Positions 7,415 through 14,692 of a DNA stretch of 19,001 nucleotides are shown here, in pieces. The DNA lies in assembly GCA_023424965.1 (NCBI GenBank), contig JAFADI010000015.1:1-19001 (forward strand), in the 5' to 3' direction. Made by a program: the position numbers and the translations under genes. Position 1 is the stretch's first letter. The number at the start of each line of letters is the position of its first letter. The notes below the pieces were generated by a model. That model saw only the letters and a list, made by a program, of their open reading frames with translations. It was not told the origin of the DNA and did no database searches. The DNA is from Bacillota bacterium. Lineage in GTDB: Bacteria; Bacillota; Clostridia; Acetivibrionales; JAFADI01.

Positions 7415-8044
7415 GTGATTGATTTCTTGAAGGGCTGGGTCTTTAACATCGTCACCCTGTCCATCCTCGTGGTGCTCCTGGAAATCCTCGTTCCTACGGG
7501 GAAAACCAAAAAAATCATAAACCTTATCTCCGGGTTTGTCCTGATTATTGCCATCATCAATCCTTTTTTAAAGCTTTATGCCAAGGGGGTGGACCTGGAG
7601 CAATTCTACCTGTCGGGCAGCAACTTTCTGGACCGGAAGGAGATTACGGCAAACAGCAGCCGGATAGAAGAGACCCAGGGGCAGCAGATCGTGGAAGTCT
7701 ACAGGAGCAAGCTGGTGAAGCAGCTGGAGGAAGGACTCAAGGGAATCGAGGGTGTGGGGGGTGTAAAAGCCGACATCATTATCAATGAAGATTACAAATC
7801 CGAGGCCTTTGGACAGATAAAAAGAGTTTATCTGCAGCTGACGCCGGAGGAGAAAAGCAATTCGACGGAACCGGTGGTGAAAATAGATAGGGTAAAAGTG
7901 GATACAAAGGATGAACAATCCGGTGCCAAAGCTCCCGCAAAGCAGGAGGCCGTGCCGGGGGTACTGAAAAGGGAAATTGAAGAAAAGGTCAACAAGCTTC
8001 TGGATGTAAAAAGTGAGGATATCGTTATCCAAGCGGGAGAATAG
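7415..8044 (+). CDS. spoIIIAF: Stage III sporulation protein AF
   Basis: A 209-residue protein with two N-terminal membrane helices (about 8-27 and 35-53) separated by a PTGKTKK loop, then an extracytoplasmic domain rich in Lys/Glu that ends with EEKVNKLLDVKSEDIVI. This matches SpoIIIAF, whose C-terminal ring-building-like domain can join the intermembrane complex. It starts with GTG at 7415, preceded by GGGGGTGG at 7403-7410, 13 bp after spoIIIAE. Confidence 0.94.
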   Translation: MIDFLKGWVFNIVTLSILVVLLEILVPTGKTKKIINLISGFVLIIAIINPFLKLYAKGVDLEQFYLSGSNFLDRKEITANSSRIEETQGQQIVEVYRSKLVKQLEEGLKGIEGVGGVKADIIINEDYKSEAFGQIKRVYLQLTPEEKSNSTEPVVKIDRVKVDTKDEQSGAKAPAKQEAVPGVLKREIEEKVNKLLDVKSEDIVIQAGE

Positions 8045-8057
8045 AGGGGAGAAACGC

Positions 8058-8663
8058 ATGAAAAAAATATGGGACTATCTGAGGAACCTCCTGGAGGGCA
8101 AGAACAAGAAAAAGCTTGTGGAAAATGCGGCCATTGTCGTAATCATCGGAGTGATAGCAATCATTGCCGGAGGAACCATTTTCGGAGGTTCGAAGGAGGA
8201 AAATACGGCCGGCCAGGGGAAGGAAAAGGAAGCGGCGCAAACCCTGGGCATGGCGGCACAAGCCGATGAAAAAAATGAGGTGGAGAAGCGCATCGAAGCA
8301 ATTCTGGCTCAGATCGAAGGAGCGGGGAAAGTGGATGTCATGGTCACCTATGTGTCGGGTAAGGAAGTTGTCCCTGCCTATGATACGAAGAAGAGTGAAA
8401 ACGATACCAGTGAAAAAGACAATACGGGAGGCACCCGGAACATCAATCAGAACGACTACGAAAATAAAATAGCCTATGAGGAGGGGGCGGGAACGGGCAA
8501 AAAGCCCATCATATTAAAAGAGGTGCTTCCGGAAGTAAGGGGCGTGGTTGTGGTGGCGGAAGGCGCGGGAAACATCGAGGTAAAGGAGAAATTGAGCAAG
8601 GCGGTGCAGGTGCTCCTGGATGTACCCATCCACCGGATACAGGTCTTTGAGAAAGGCCGTTAG
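8058..8663 (+). CDS. spoIIIAG: Stage III sporulation protein AG
   Basis: A 201-residue single-pass protein: a basic cytoplasmic N-terminus (1-20), one membrane helix at about 23-43, and a soluble intermembrane domain. In B. subtilis SpoIIIAG forms a large ring, using a ring-building motif related to secretion-system and flagellar ring proteins; the segment NEVEKRIEAILAQIEGAGKV followed by VMVTYVSGKE fits this fold. The later VLPEVRGVVVVAEGAG and LSKAVQVLLDVPIHRIQVF are characteristic. The ATG at 8058 has AGGGGAG at 8045-8051; it starts 13 bp after spoIIIAF. Confidence 0.95.
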   Translation: MKKIWDYLRNLLEGKNKKKLVENAAIVVIIGVIAIIAGGTIFGGSKEENTAGQGKEKEAAQTLGMAAQADEKNEVEKRIEAILAQIEGAGKVDVMVTYVSGKEVVPAYDTKKSENDTSEKDNTGGTRNINQNDYENKIAYEEGAGTGKKPIILKEVLPEVRGVVVVAEGAGNIEVKEKLSKAVQVLLDVPIHRIQVFEKGR

Positions 8664-8797
8664 CAGCCGGGAAAACAGAAAAATATTTTGTACAAAAAAT
8701 GAAATAAACGGATTTGGACTTGAATATATATAGCAGTGAGGCTAGTTCAATTTATTTTATTCAGTTTATTATTCTTCAGTAAAGGGAGGGGACTTGA

Positions 8798-9388
8798 ATG
8801 ATGGTTTTCAAAAGAAAACAAATTGTGGTTTTATCCTTGGTTTTAATGATAGTAGTTGCAGGATACCTGCAATACAGCTATAAGAAGAGCAGTATTTCAG
8901 TGAGCGGCAAGGACAACAGCAGGCTGGGTGAGGCGGTATATGTTGAAAATGAAAATGATACGGCAGCCCAGGAACAAAAAGACAAAAAGACCGATGACAA
9001 AAAAGACCCAAAAGCCACCAGTGCTTCAAAGCAGGCCAACGATTTCTTTGCCCAGGCAAAGCTGGATAAGGAAATAACAAGGAGCAAGGATCTGGATTCC
9101 CTCAAGGCCATCACCGAGGATGCCAATGCCGCCAAAGAGGTAAAGGCCAAAGCATATGACCAGAGAATGAAGCTGGCTCAGAACAATGACAGGGAATTGA
9201 GGATCGAAACCCTGCTGAGGGAAAAGGGATATGACGACGTGGTTGCCCTGTTCGGCGACGACGGAAGCCTTGACATCATCGTCAAAGCCCCCAACCTCAC
9301 CTCACCCCAAACGGCCCAGATTGCCGACGTTGTGACAAGGCAGGCAAATGTGGATATGGGCAAGCTGCACATAAAGAACATCTACTGA
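8798..9388 (+). CDS. spoIIIAH: Stage III sporulation protein AH
   Basis: A 196-residue single-pass protein, SpoIIIAH-like: a short basic N-terminus, a membrane helix at about 8-25, a low-complexity Asp/Lys linker (about 45-78), and a C-terminal ring-building domain ending LTSPQTAQIADVVTRQANV and IKNIY. In B. subtilis this domain binds forespore SpoIIQ across the intermembrane space. GGGAGGG at 8784-8790 supports the ATG at 8798; a second ATG follows at once. A 134-bp gap separates it from spoIIIAG, unlike the tight spacing elsewhere in the operon; that gap contains a TTTTGTACAAAA palindrome (8686-8697) but no clear promoter or terminator. Confidence 0.95.
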   Translation: MMVFKRKQIVVLSLVLMIVVAGYLQYSYKKSSISVSGKDNSRLGEAVYVENENDTAAQEQKDKKTDDKKDPKATSASKQANDFFAQAKLDKEITRSKDLDSLKAITEDANAAKEVKAKAYDQRMKLAQNNDRELRIETLLREKGYDDVVALFGDDGSLDIIVKAPNLTSPQTAQIADVVTRQANVDMGKLHIKNIY

Positions 9389-9408
9389 TTTTTATCATTG
9401 CCCATAGG

Positions 9409-9437
9409 TTGCTTAAGGCAAAGTATAATGTTATAAT
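9409..9437 (+). promoter_or_regulatory. Putative sigma-A promoter of asp23
   Basis: TTGCTT at 9409-9414 and TATAAT at 9432-9437 with 17-bp spacing, 34 bp before the asp23 start. A second TATAAT lies at 9424-9429. This would uncouple asp23 from the sporulation operon. Confidence 0.65.
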
Positions 9438-9470
9438 TGACATTAGGCTTTGTGGTTGGGAGGGAATGAC

Positions 9471-9875
9471 GTGGAAGAAGCTTTGGAAAACATAGGTGAT
9501 GATATGGGCAACATAAAAATTTCCGATGAGGTTGTTGCTATCATTGCCGGAATTGCAGCCACAGATGTTCCTGGAGTAGCAGGAATGAGCGGAGGAATTG
9601 CCGGCGGGATTGCTGAAATGCTGGGACGCAAGAATCTGTCAAAGGGAGTTAAGGTTGAGGTTGGAGAAAAAGAAGCGGCGATTGACCTTTTCATCATTGT
9701 CGAATATGGTTTCAGAATACCCGACATATCCTGGGAAATACAGGAGAAGGTGAAAAAAGCAGTCGAAACCATGACAGGCCTGAGTGTCATCGAAGTTAAC
9801 ATACATATCCAGGGTGTAAATATCGATAAGGAACATAAAAAGGAAACTGTAGAAGAAGTTCCGAAGCTGAAATAA
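9471..9875 (+). CDS. Asp23/Gls24 family envelope stress protein
   Basis: A 134-residue soluble Asp23/Gls24 (DUF322) protein. Signature parts are IKISDEVVAIIAGIAATDVPGV (15-36) and the later IDLFIIVEYGFRIPDISWEI (71-90), with KVKKAVETMTGLSVIEVNIHI near the end. In staphylococci Asp23 is membrane-tethered by AmaP and linked to cell-envelope stress; the amaP gene follows here. The GTG at 9471 has GGGAGGG at 9458-9464. The gene occupies the position of B. subtilis yqhY upstream of nusB. Confidence 0.93.
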   Translation: MEEALENIGDDMGNIKISDEVVAIIAGIAATDVPGVAGMSGGIAGGIAEMLGRKNLSKGVKVEVGEKEAAIDLFIIVEYGFRIPDISWEIQEKVKKAVETMTGLSVIEVNIHIQGVNIDKEHKKETVEEVPKLK

Positions 9876-9932
9876 ATTTTACTGGAGACCTTTGATGAAA
9901 AGGTTTAACAAAGCATGAATATGTTAAAAATT

Positions 9933-9964
9933 TAAAATAACCCGAGAGGGTTTATTTTTTTTAG
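9933..9964 (+). terminator. Intrinsic terminator after asp23
   Basis: AACCC at 9939-9943, a GAGA loop and GGGTT at 9948-9952, with flanking A/T pairs continuing after a one-base bulge, followed by TATTTTTTTT. The core stem is short but the T-run is strong, so termination may be partial. Confidence 0.7.
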
Positions 9965-10000
9965 GAGTTCCGGAAAGAGCAAAGACTTTATTGCGGAAAG

Positions 10001-10029
10001 TTGATTTATTGCAGTGCTGAGTATATAAT
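10001..10029 (+). promoter_or_regulatory. Putative sigma-A promoter of amaP
   Basis: TTGATT at 10001-10006 and TATAAT at 10024-10029 separated by exactly 17 bp, downstream of the asp23 terminator. It predicts a leader of about 80 nt. Confidence 0.75.
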
Positions 10030-10115
10030 GTAAGTGTATGATCAGATGGCACAAAAGCCCAGATTGGCAATGCACGTGAGAAAAGAATGTAAGGTATACA
10101 AGGGGTGTACATAAT

Positions 10116-10664
10116 ATGAATATCTTCTTCAGAATCGTTCTGGCTGTTTATGCTTTCTTTTTGACTATTTTGTCCTTTATAACCATGCTCATAACCTTGA
10201 AAGACGGTCTGTTCGATTATTTTTCGGACATTATAAAAAACGAGGTGCTTGTCAGCACCAATACCCGGTTTATTATGCTTCTGGTGGCGTTTATCTTTTT
10301 TGCCTTAAGCCTGACTTTTCTTCTTTCAGGCTTTCGGTCCGACAAGGATAAAAAAGCTGTTAGTAAACATACTAATATCGGAGAAATTAAAATATCCCTC
10401 GACACAATCGAAAATATTGCTCTCGGCGCTTCCAGAAAACTCAATGGGGTAAAAGAAGCGAAAGCCAATCTTTTCAAGAGGGAGGACGGAGTGGCTATTG
10501 TCGTCAGAACCGTAGTGCTGCCCGATATCAACATACCTTTGCTGTCGGAGGATATTCAGGTTAAGGTAAAAAAGGCGATAGAGGACAGCACCGGCATCAA
10601 GGTCAGCGACGTAAGGGTTGTAGTTGAAAATATCTATTCAGGCTACAGGTCCAGGGTTGAGTAA
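10116..10664 (+). CDS. amaP: Alkaline shock response membrane anchor protein AmaP
   Basis: A 182-residue protein with two membrane helices at about 4-27 and 51-73 and a cytoplasmic Asp23-like domain from about 88 onward (IGEIKISLDTIENIALGASR, then VKVKKAIEDSTGIKVSDVRV). AmaP anchors Asp23 at the membrane in staphylococci; the adjacent asp23 gene supports the same role. The ATG at 10116 has AGGGGTG at 10101-10107. It is followed 15 bp later by the DUF2273 gene. Confidence 0.92.
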   Translation: MNIFFRIVLAVYAFFLTILSFITMLITLKDGLFDYFSDIIKNEVLVSTNTRFIMLLVAFIFFALSLTFLLSGFRSDKDKKAVSKHTNIGEIKISLDTIENIALGASRKLNGVKEAKANLFKREDGVAIVVRTVVLPDINIPLLSEDIQVKVKKAIEDSTGIKVSDVRVVVENIYSGYRSRVE

Positions 10665-10679
10665 AGCGAGGTGGAGAGT

Positions 10680-10910
10680 ATGGACAAGGAAAAACTTTTA
10701 GAGTTTTATAACTCCCACCGGGGAGGAATAAATGGAGCTCTTATTGGTCTTGTCGTGGCTTCCGTTATTCTTTTGATCGGTTTTTTTAAAGCTCTTTTTA
10801 TTGCATTATGCGTAGGTGTAGGGTATTATATTGGGAAAAGAATCTCGGAGGACAAGGACTATCTAAAGAACCTTCTCGACAGAGTTCTTCCGCCGGGGAC
10901 TTACAGGTAG
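10680..10910 (+). CDS. DUF2273 small membrane protein
   Basis: A 76-residue protein: a hydrophilic start with NSHRGGINGALIG, a hydrophobic hairpin of two helices (about 19-36 and 38-52), then a charged tail ending LLDRVLPPGTYR. This is the DUF2273 family, nearly always found next to amaP and asp23 and probably part of the same envelope complex; its biochemical role is unknown. The ATG at 10680 is preferred because GAGG at 10668-10671 is correctly spaced; a GTG at 10671 would overlap that site. Confidence 0.9.
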   Translation: MDKEKLLEFYNSHRGGINGALIGLVVASVILLIGFFKALFIALCVGVGYYIGKRISEDKDYLKNLLDRVLPPGTYR

Positions 10911-10979
10911 GTGTAAGAAAAAAGAACTGGGCAAGGCAACGGAATATTATTTCTAGTGTTATCGGGAGGTATTTTTTTA

Positions 10980-11408
10980 ATGGGAAGAAGAGCATCCAGG
11001 GAATTGGCAATGAAGCTCTTATACCAGTTGGAGATCCAGAGGGAAGATAAGGAAGAACAGATGCAAGCCGCTTTGAATGATGATGCTCTGACGGAGAACG
11101 ACAAGGAATATATAAAGGATGTAATTGAAGGCGTATTAAAAAACACTTCACATATCGACAAAGTGATCGAGAAGTATTCCAAAGGATGGAAAATCAACAG
11201 GATACCTAAAGTTGACCTGTCCATACTGAGGTTGAGCATATATGAAGTGAGTTTCAGGAATGACATTCCTTTTAATGTTTCCGTGAATGAAGCTGTGGAA
11301 TTGGCTAAGAAATATAGCTCTGAGGAAGCGGGAAGTTTTATCAACGGAATACTTGCAAAAGTACCTCAAATCAGGATTCTGCCCGCGGAAGGAAAAACTG
11401 AAAGCTGA
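10980..11408 (+). CDS. nusB: Transcription antitermination factor NusB
   Basis: A 142-residue all-helical RNA-binding factor that with NusE (S10) binds boxA RNA and supports antitermination in rRNA operons. Diagnostic parts are RRASRELAMKLLYQLEI at 3-19, IPKVDLSILRLSIYEV around 79-94, and the C-terminal VSVNEAVELAKKYSSEEAG, FINGILAKV. The ATG at 10980 follows GGGAGG at 10964-10969 with a longish 10-nt spacing. In many relatives folD sits between nusB and xseA; here it is absent. Confidence 0.97.
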   Translation: MGRRASRELAMKLLYQLEIQREDKEEQMQAALNDDALTENDKEYIKDVIEGVLKNTSHIDKVIEKYSKGWKINRIPKVDLSILRLSIYEVSFRNDIPFNVSVNEAVELAKKYSSEEAGSFINGILAKVPQIRILPAEGKTES

Positions 11409-11434
11409 TATTTGAGCCGGAGAAAGAAAGAGAG

Positions 11435-11468
11435 AATGAAGAATGATTTTGGGTTCTTCATTTTTTTT
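11435..11468 (+). terminator. Possible intrinsic terminator between nusB and xseA
   Basis: AATGAAGAA at 11435-11443 pairs with TTCTTCATT at 11454-11462 around a 10-nt loop and runs into eight T residues. The stem is AT-rich, so it may be only partially effective. The xseA ribosome binding site follows within 8 nt. Confidence 0.55.
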
Positions 11469-11485
11469 AGGGGCATGGAGGTTAT

Positions 11486-12721
11486 ATGAAGTATGTTCTT
11501 TCGGTTTCAGAAATAAATAAATATATAAAAGAAATTGTTTCAAGGGATTTGATTCTCTCCAACCTGTGGGTCAAGGGTGAGATTTCCAATTACAAATACC
11601 ATTACTCGGGACATATGTATTTTACGGTAAAAGATGAGATGAGCGTACTGAAATGTGTTATGTTCAAATCTCACGCCCAGCTGCTGCGCTTTGTCCCGGA
11701 AAACGGGATGAAGGTCATCATCAAGGGCTATGTGTCTGTTTTTGAGAGGGACGGACAATACCAGCTCTATGCGGAGGAAATGCAGCCCGATGGGGTAGGA
11801 GCTCTTCATCTGGCTTTTGAGCAGCTAAAAAACAAGCTTGAAGCCGAAGGGCTTTTTGATAAAAGCCTGAAGAAAAAAATTCCCATGCTGCCCCAGTGCA
11901 TTTGTGTGGTCACCTCCTCAACGGGAGCCGTGATCAGGGATATTATCAATGTTTTGAACCGGCGGTTCGGCAATTACCGTCTGAGGCTGTTTCCCGTGGC
12001 GGTACAGGGGGAGCTGGCAGCAAGGCAGGTGGCGGGGGCAATCAGTCGAATCAACCGGATGAAATGCGGAGACGTCATCATTGTTGCAAGGGGAGGAGGC
12101 TCCCTGGAGGAACTGTGGGCTTTTAACGAGGAAATTGTGGCCAGGAGCATCTTTGCCTCAGAAATTCCTGTGATTTCCGCCATCGGACATGAGACGGACT
12201 TTACCATCGCGGACTTTGTTGCGGACATGAGGGCGCCAACGCCTTCGGCGGCGGCGGAAATGGTGCTTCCGGAAAAGTATGCGGTAAAGGACCGGCTTTC
12301 GGGCTACGATATCAGGCTCAGAAATTCCCTGCTGAAGACCCTTAGCCTGCGGCGGACAAAGCTTCTGAGCCTGAAGGGCAGCATCGTTTTCAGGCAGCCC
12401 TATGACCGCGTATACCAGGAGCGGATGCGGGCCGACATTTTGAACAAATATATGTGCAAGGCAGTCAAGGCCCTGACGGAAAGGGAAAAATCAAAGCTGG
12501 GGCTTCTGGTGGGAAAGCTTGACGCCTTAAGTCCCCTCACCGTGCTGGCCAGGGGATATGGCATCGTCAAGTCGGACAAGACAGGTCAGGTTGTGAAAAC
12601 CGTGGATGCTGTGGAGGTAGGCGACAGGGTCCATGTCAGCCTTGAAGACGGCAATATCAATTGTATTGTGGAGGATGTTGAAAAGGGGAAGGTATATGGA
12701 AAAAAACAAGAAAAGCTTTGA
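11486..12721 (+). CDS. xseA: Exodeoxyribonuclease VII large subunit
   Basis: A 411-residue catalytic subunit of exonuclease VII, which degrades single-stranded DNA from either end. It has an N-terminal OB-fold at about 1-100 (LWVKGEISNYKYHYSGHMYFTVKD) and a catalytic core at about 125-320. Conserved catalytic-core elements are TSSTGAVIRDI at 143-153 with D152, ARGGGSLEELWAFNEE at 201-216, and GHETDFTIADFVADMRAPTPSAAAE at 234-258 including H235, D238 and R249. A long helical region and a C-terminal segment with SPLTVLARGYGIV follow. The ATG at 11486 has TGGAGG at 11476-11481. Its 3' end overlaps xseB by 26 bp. Confidence 0.98.
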   Translation: MKYVLSVSEINKYIKEIVSRDLILSNLWVKGEISNYKYHYSGHMYFTVKDEMSVLKCVMFKSHAQLLRFVPENGMKVIIKGYVSVFERDGQYQLYAEEMQPDGVGALHLAFEQLKNKLEAEGLFDKSLKKKIPMLPQCICVVTSSTGAVIRDIINVLNRRFGNYRLRLFPVAVQGELAARQVAGAISRINRMKCGDVIIVARGGGSLEELWAFNEEIVARSIFASEIPVISAIGHETDFTIADFVADMRAPTPSAAAEMVLPEKYAVKDRLSGYDIRLRNSLLKTLSLRRTKLLSLKGSIVFRQPYDRVYQERMRADILNKYMCKAVKALTEREKSKLGLLVGKLDALSPLTVLARGYGIVKSDKTGQVVKTVDAVEVGDRVHVSLEDGNINCIVEDVEKGKVYGKKQEKL

Positions 12722-12929
12722 GGAAGCCATGAATGAGCTGGAAAGCGTAGTTGAACAGCTTGAGCGGGGAGAATTGTCCCTGGATGAGTCCATCGAGGTA
12801 TTTCAAAAAGGGGTAGAGCTTTCAAGATATTGCGGCAGACGCCTTGATGAGATTGAAAAGAAAATAACCGTACTGATTGAGGATGAAAAGGGTGAAGTGA
12901 GGGAAGAAACCTTTCAAGCCGAAAGCTGA
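12696..12929 (+). CDS. xseB: Exodeoxyribonuclease VII small subunit
   Basis: A 77-residue helical-hairpin protein that binds the XseA helical region in several copies. The hallmark FEEAMNELESVVEQLERGEL (8-27) followed by SLDESIEVFQKGVELSRYC is complete. The ATG at 12696 lies inside xseA with GGGGAAGG just upstream (12685-12692), so the two are translationally coupled. An open frame starting further upstream at 12633 would only add out-of-family residues. Confidence 0.97.
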   Translation: MEKNKKSFEEAMNELESVVEQLERGELSLDESIEVFQKGVELSRYCGRRLDEIEKKITVLIEDEKGEVREETFQAES

Positions 12930-12949
12930 CATTGACCGAGGAGAAACCA

Positions 12950-13840
12950 ATGATATTCAAAGAGAAATACGACGCATGGTTGGAAACAATAAACGCAGAA
13001 TTGGAAAGACGGGTACCACCGGAAGACACCCCTGAAAAATCCGTTTGTGAAGCGATGAGATACAGTCTTCTGGCCGGAGGAAAGCGCCTGAGACCTGTTT
13101 TGGCGCTGGCGGTCAACGAGCTCTTTGGCGGTGTGGAAAGGGAAGTGCTGCCTTTTGCCTGCGCGGTTGAAATGATACACACGTACTCCCTTATTCACGA
13201 TGATTTGCCTGCCATGGACAATGACGACTATAGGAGGGGCAGGCTGACAAATCACAAAGTTTATGGAGAGGCCAGGGCCATTCTGGCGGGGGATGCACTG
13301 CTGAACCGTGCCTTTGAAGTCATGACAGAGGCTGCCCTCAGCGAAGGGCAAAACGTGTATACAAAGGTCAAGGCCATGGATATCATCGTAACTGCCTCCG
13401 GAACTTCGGGAATGATCGGGGGCCAGATTGTGGACCTGGAATCCGAAGGCAGGCAGATTCCTGTGGAATTGCTCCAATATATGCACCGGTGCAAGACCGG
13501 AGCGCTGATCTCGGCGCCCATCCTCGCAGCGGCTGCAATAAACGATGCGGACCCGGAAGAGTATGATTGCCTCAAAACCTATTCGGAGAAAATCGGACTC
13601 GCTTTCCAGATCAAGGATGACATCCTGGACATTGAGGGCGACAGCAGCCAAATGGGCAAGAAGACGGGAAGCGACGAAGCCAATCATAAGTCCACCTATA
13701 TAACCCTATACGGTGCGGATAAATCGAAAGCCATGTTGAAGGCTTTAATCGAAGAAGCCGTAAAATGTTTGGAAAGATTCGGAAATAAAGCAGACTTTTT
13801 GAAAGAATTAGCTTTATATATTATGAAAAGGGAAAACTAA
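12950..13840 (+). CDS. ispA: Polyprenyl synthetase, farnesyl diphosphate synthase type
   Basis: A 296-residue trans-prenyltransferase that joins DMAPP/GPP with IPP, most likely making farnesyl diphosphate for undecaprenyl phosphate and quinone precursors. Motifs: LAGGKRLRP at 41-49 for IPP binding, the first Asp-rich motif DDLPAMD at 84-90, the GGQIVDLESE segment at 158-167, KTGALI at 182-187, and the second Asp-rich motif DDILD at 223-227. Aromatic Tyr79 lies five residues before the first motif. The insertion in the first motif (DDxxxxD) is normal for bacterial FPP synthases. ATG 12950 follows CGAGGAGA at 12937-12944. dxs, 2.3 kb downstream, supplies the pathway's first step. A GGPP synthase cannot be excluded. 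Confidence 0.94.
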   Translation: MIFKEKYDAWLETINAELERRVPPEDTPEKSVCEAMRYSLLAGGKRLRPVLALAVNELFGGVEREVLPFACAVEMIHTYSLIHDDLPAMDNDDYRRGRLTNHKVYGEARAILAGDALLNRAFEVMTEAALSEGQNVYTKVKAMDIIVTASGTSGMIGGQIVDLESEGRQIPVELLQYMHRCKTGALISAPILAAAAINDADPEEYDCLKTYSEKIGLAFQIKDDILDIEGDSSQMGKKTGSDEANHKSTYITLYGADKSKAMLKALIEEAVKCLERFGNKADFLKELALYIMKREN

Positions 13841-13867
13841 TGGGTGGGTCCTTTGGGAGGTTGTTCC

Positions 13868-14308
13868 GTGAAGATTTTACAGGAGATTTTTACAAATAAG
13901 GCCATCATCATACCGGCTGTCGCCTGGTTTATCGCACAGCTGATCAAAGTGGTGGGCGTAATTTTCAAAGACAAAAGGATTGATTTTACCAGGCTTGTGG
14001 GTTCCGGCGGCATGCCAAGCTCTCATTCCGCCTTTATTGTATGCCTTACAACCGTTGTCGGAAAATCAAGGGGCTGGAATTCCGCTGAATTCGGTATCGC
14101 TTTTGCCATATCCCTCATCGTGATGTATGACGCTGCAGGCGTCAGAAGGGCTGCGGGACTTCAGGCAAAAGTGCTGAACCAGTTGATTTTTTCTCAGGAC
14201 CACAAGATAAATCTCGACGTCAAGCTTAAAGAATTGCTGGGACACAGTCCGCTTGAGGTGGTAATGGGCGCTATATTGGGGATTATCATGGGTTTGTGGC
14301 TGGGATGA
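13868..14308 (+). CDS. Divergent PAP2 family (DUF212, YuiD-like) membrane protein
   Basis: A 146-residue membrane protein of the DUF212/divergent PAP2 family. PAP2-like motifs are visible: GGMPSSHS at 47-54 resembles the phosphatase SGH-type motif, with YDAAGVRRAAG at 87-97 and GHSPLEV at 125-131. Three or four hydrophobic segments (about 11-33, 55-65, 75-90, 130-146). A GTG at 13868 is chosen because GGGAGG at 13855-13860 is well spaced; the ORF can be extended to a GTG at 13844. It starts 27 bp after ispA. Lipid or prenyl diphosphate phosphatase activity is an inference from family and neighbourhood; none has been shown for this subfamily to my knowledge. Confidence 0.88.
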   Translation: MKILQEIFTNKAIIIPAVAWFIAQLIKVVGVIFKDKRIDFTRLVGSGGMPSSHSAFIVCLTTVVGKSRGWNSAEFGIAFAISLIVMYDAAGVRRAAGLQAKVLNQLIFSQDHKINLDVKLKELLGHSPLEVVMGAILGIIMGLWLG

Positions 14309-14413
14309 CGAGTAAAAACATAAAGGACTCATGTTCAATAAGCATAACAACGCTAATGCAATTTAAAACATAAATCCGTCTGATTTGAGTACAAATAATA
14401 CACAGGATGTTCT

Positions 14414-14443
14414 TTTACAGGACACCTGTGTTTGTGGTATAAT
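14414..14443 (+). promoter_or_regulatory. Putative sigma-A promoter upstream of OLE RNA
   Basis: TTTACA at 14414-14419, an 18-bp spacer and TATAAT at 14438-14443, with an extended -10 TGG directly before it. This is the best promoter in the 1.08-kb gap between the PAP2 gene and oapA. The -10 is also the first base block of the tandem repeat array. A transcript from here would have a leader of roughly 240 nt before OLE, which suggests processing or a role of the repeats. Confidence 0.6.
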
Positions 14444-14680
14444 AACCGCTAAAGCGGTTATTATGAGAAAATCAATGCGCGTGCAAGATTTTCGGCGGTG
14501 CCGAAATGCACATGCGCAATTATACCATAAACCCTTTCGAGTTTATGGTATAATAATCGCTAAAGCGGTTATTATGAGAAAATTTATGTGTGTGCAGGAT
14601 TTTCGGCGGTGTCGAAATGCACATGCGCAATTTTGCCATAACCCTTCGTGTTTATGGCAAAATGACCGCACTATGAAATT
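14431..14680 (+). repeat. Tandem array of structured repeats, two full units plus a degraded third
   Basis: Unit 1 begins at 14431, unit 2 at 14542 (111 nt later), and a truncated unit 3 at 14651 (109 nt later). Each unit begins TTTRTGG and has three potential stems. Stem A is a near-perfect palindrome (14439-14464; 14550-14575) with arms ATAATAACCGCT and AGCGGTTATTAT. Stem B has TGCG(Y)GTGCA-type outer arms and a TTTCGGC/GCCGAAA inner stem. Stem C straddles unit boundaries (14519-14554; 14630-14663). Between copies stem C changes from TATACC/GGTATA to TTTGCC/GGCAAA and stem B gains G-T wobbles, so pairing is kept. Unit 3 has lost most of stem A. A continuous reading frame crosses the array, but its repeats follow the DNA structure, so I do not call it a gene. 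Confidence 0.85.
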
Positions 14681-14692
14681 TGCTAAAAAACA

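Noticed and set aside
14431..14680. CRISPR array
   Set aside because: The repeating unit is about 110 nt with diverged copies throughout, no short constant repeat with unique spacers, and no cas genes.
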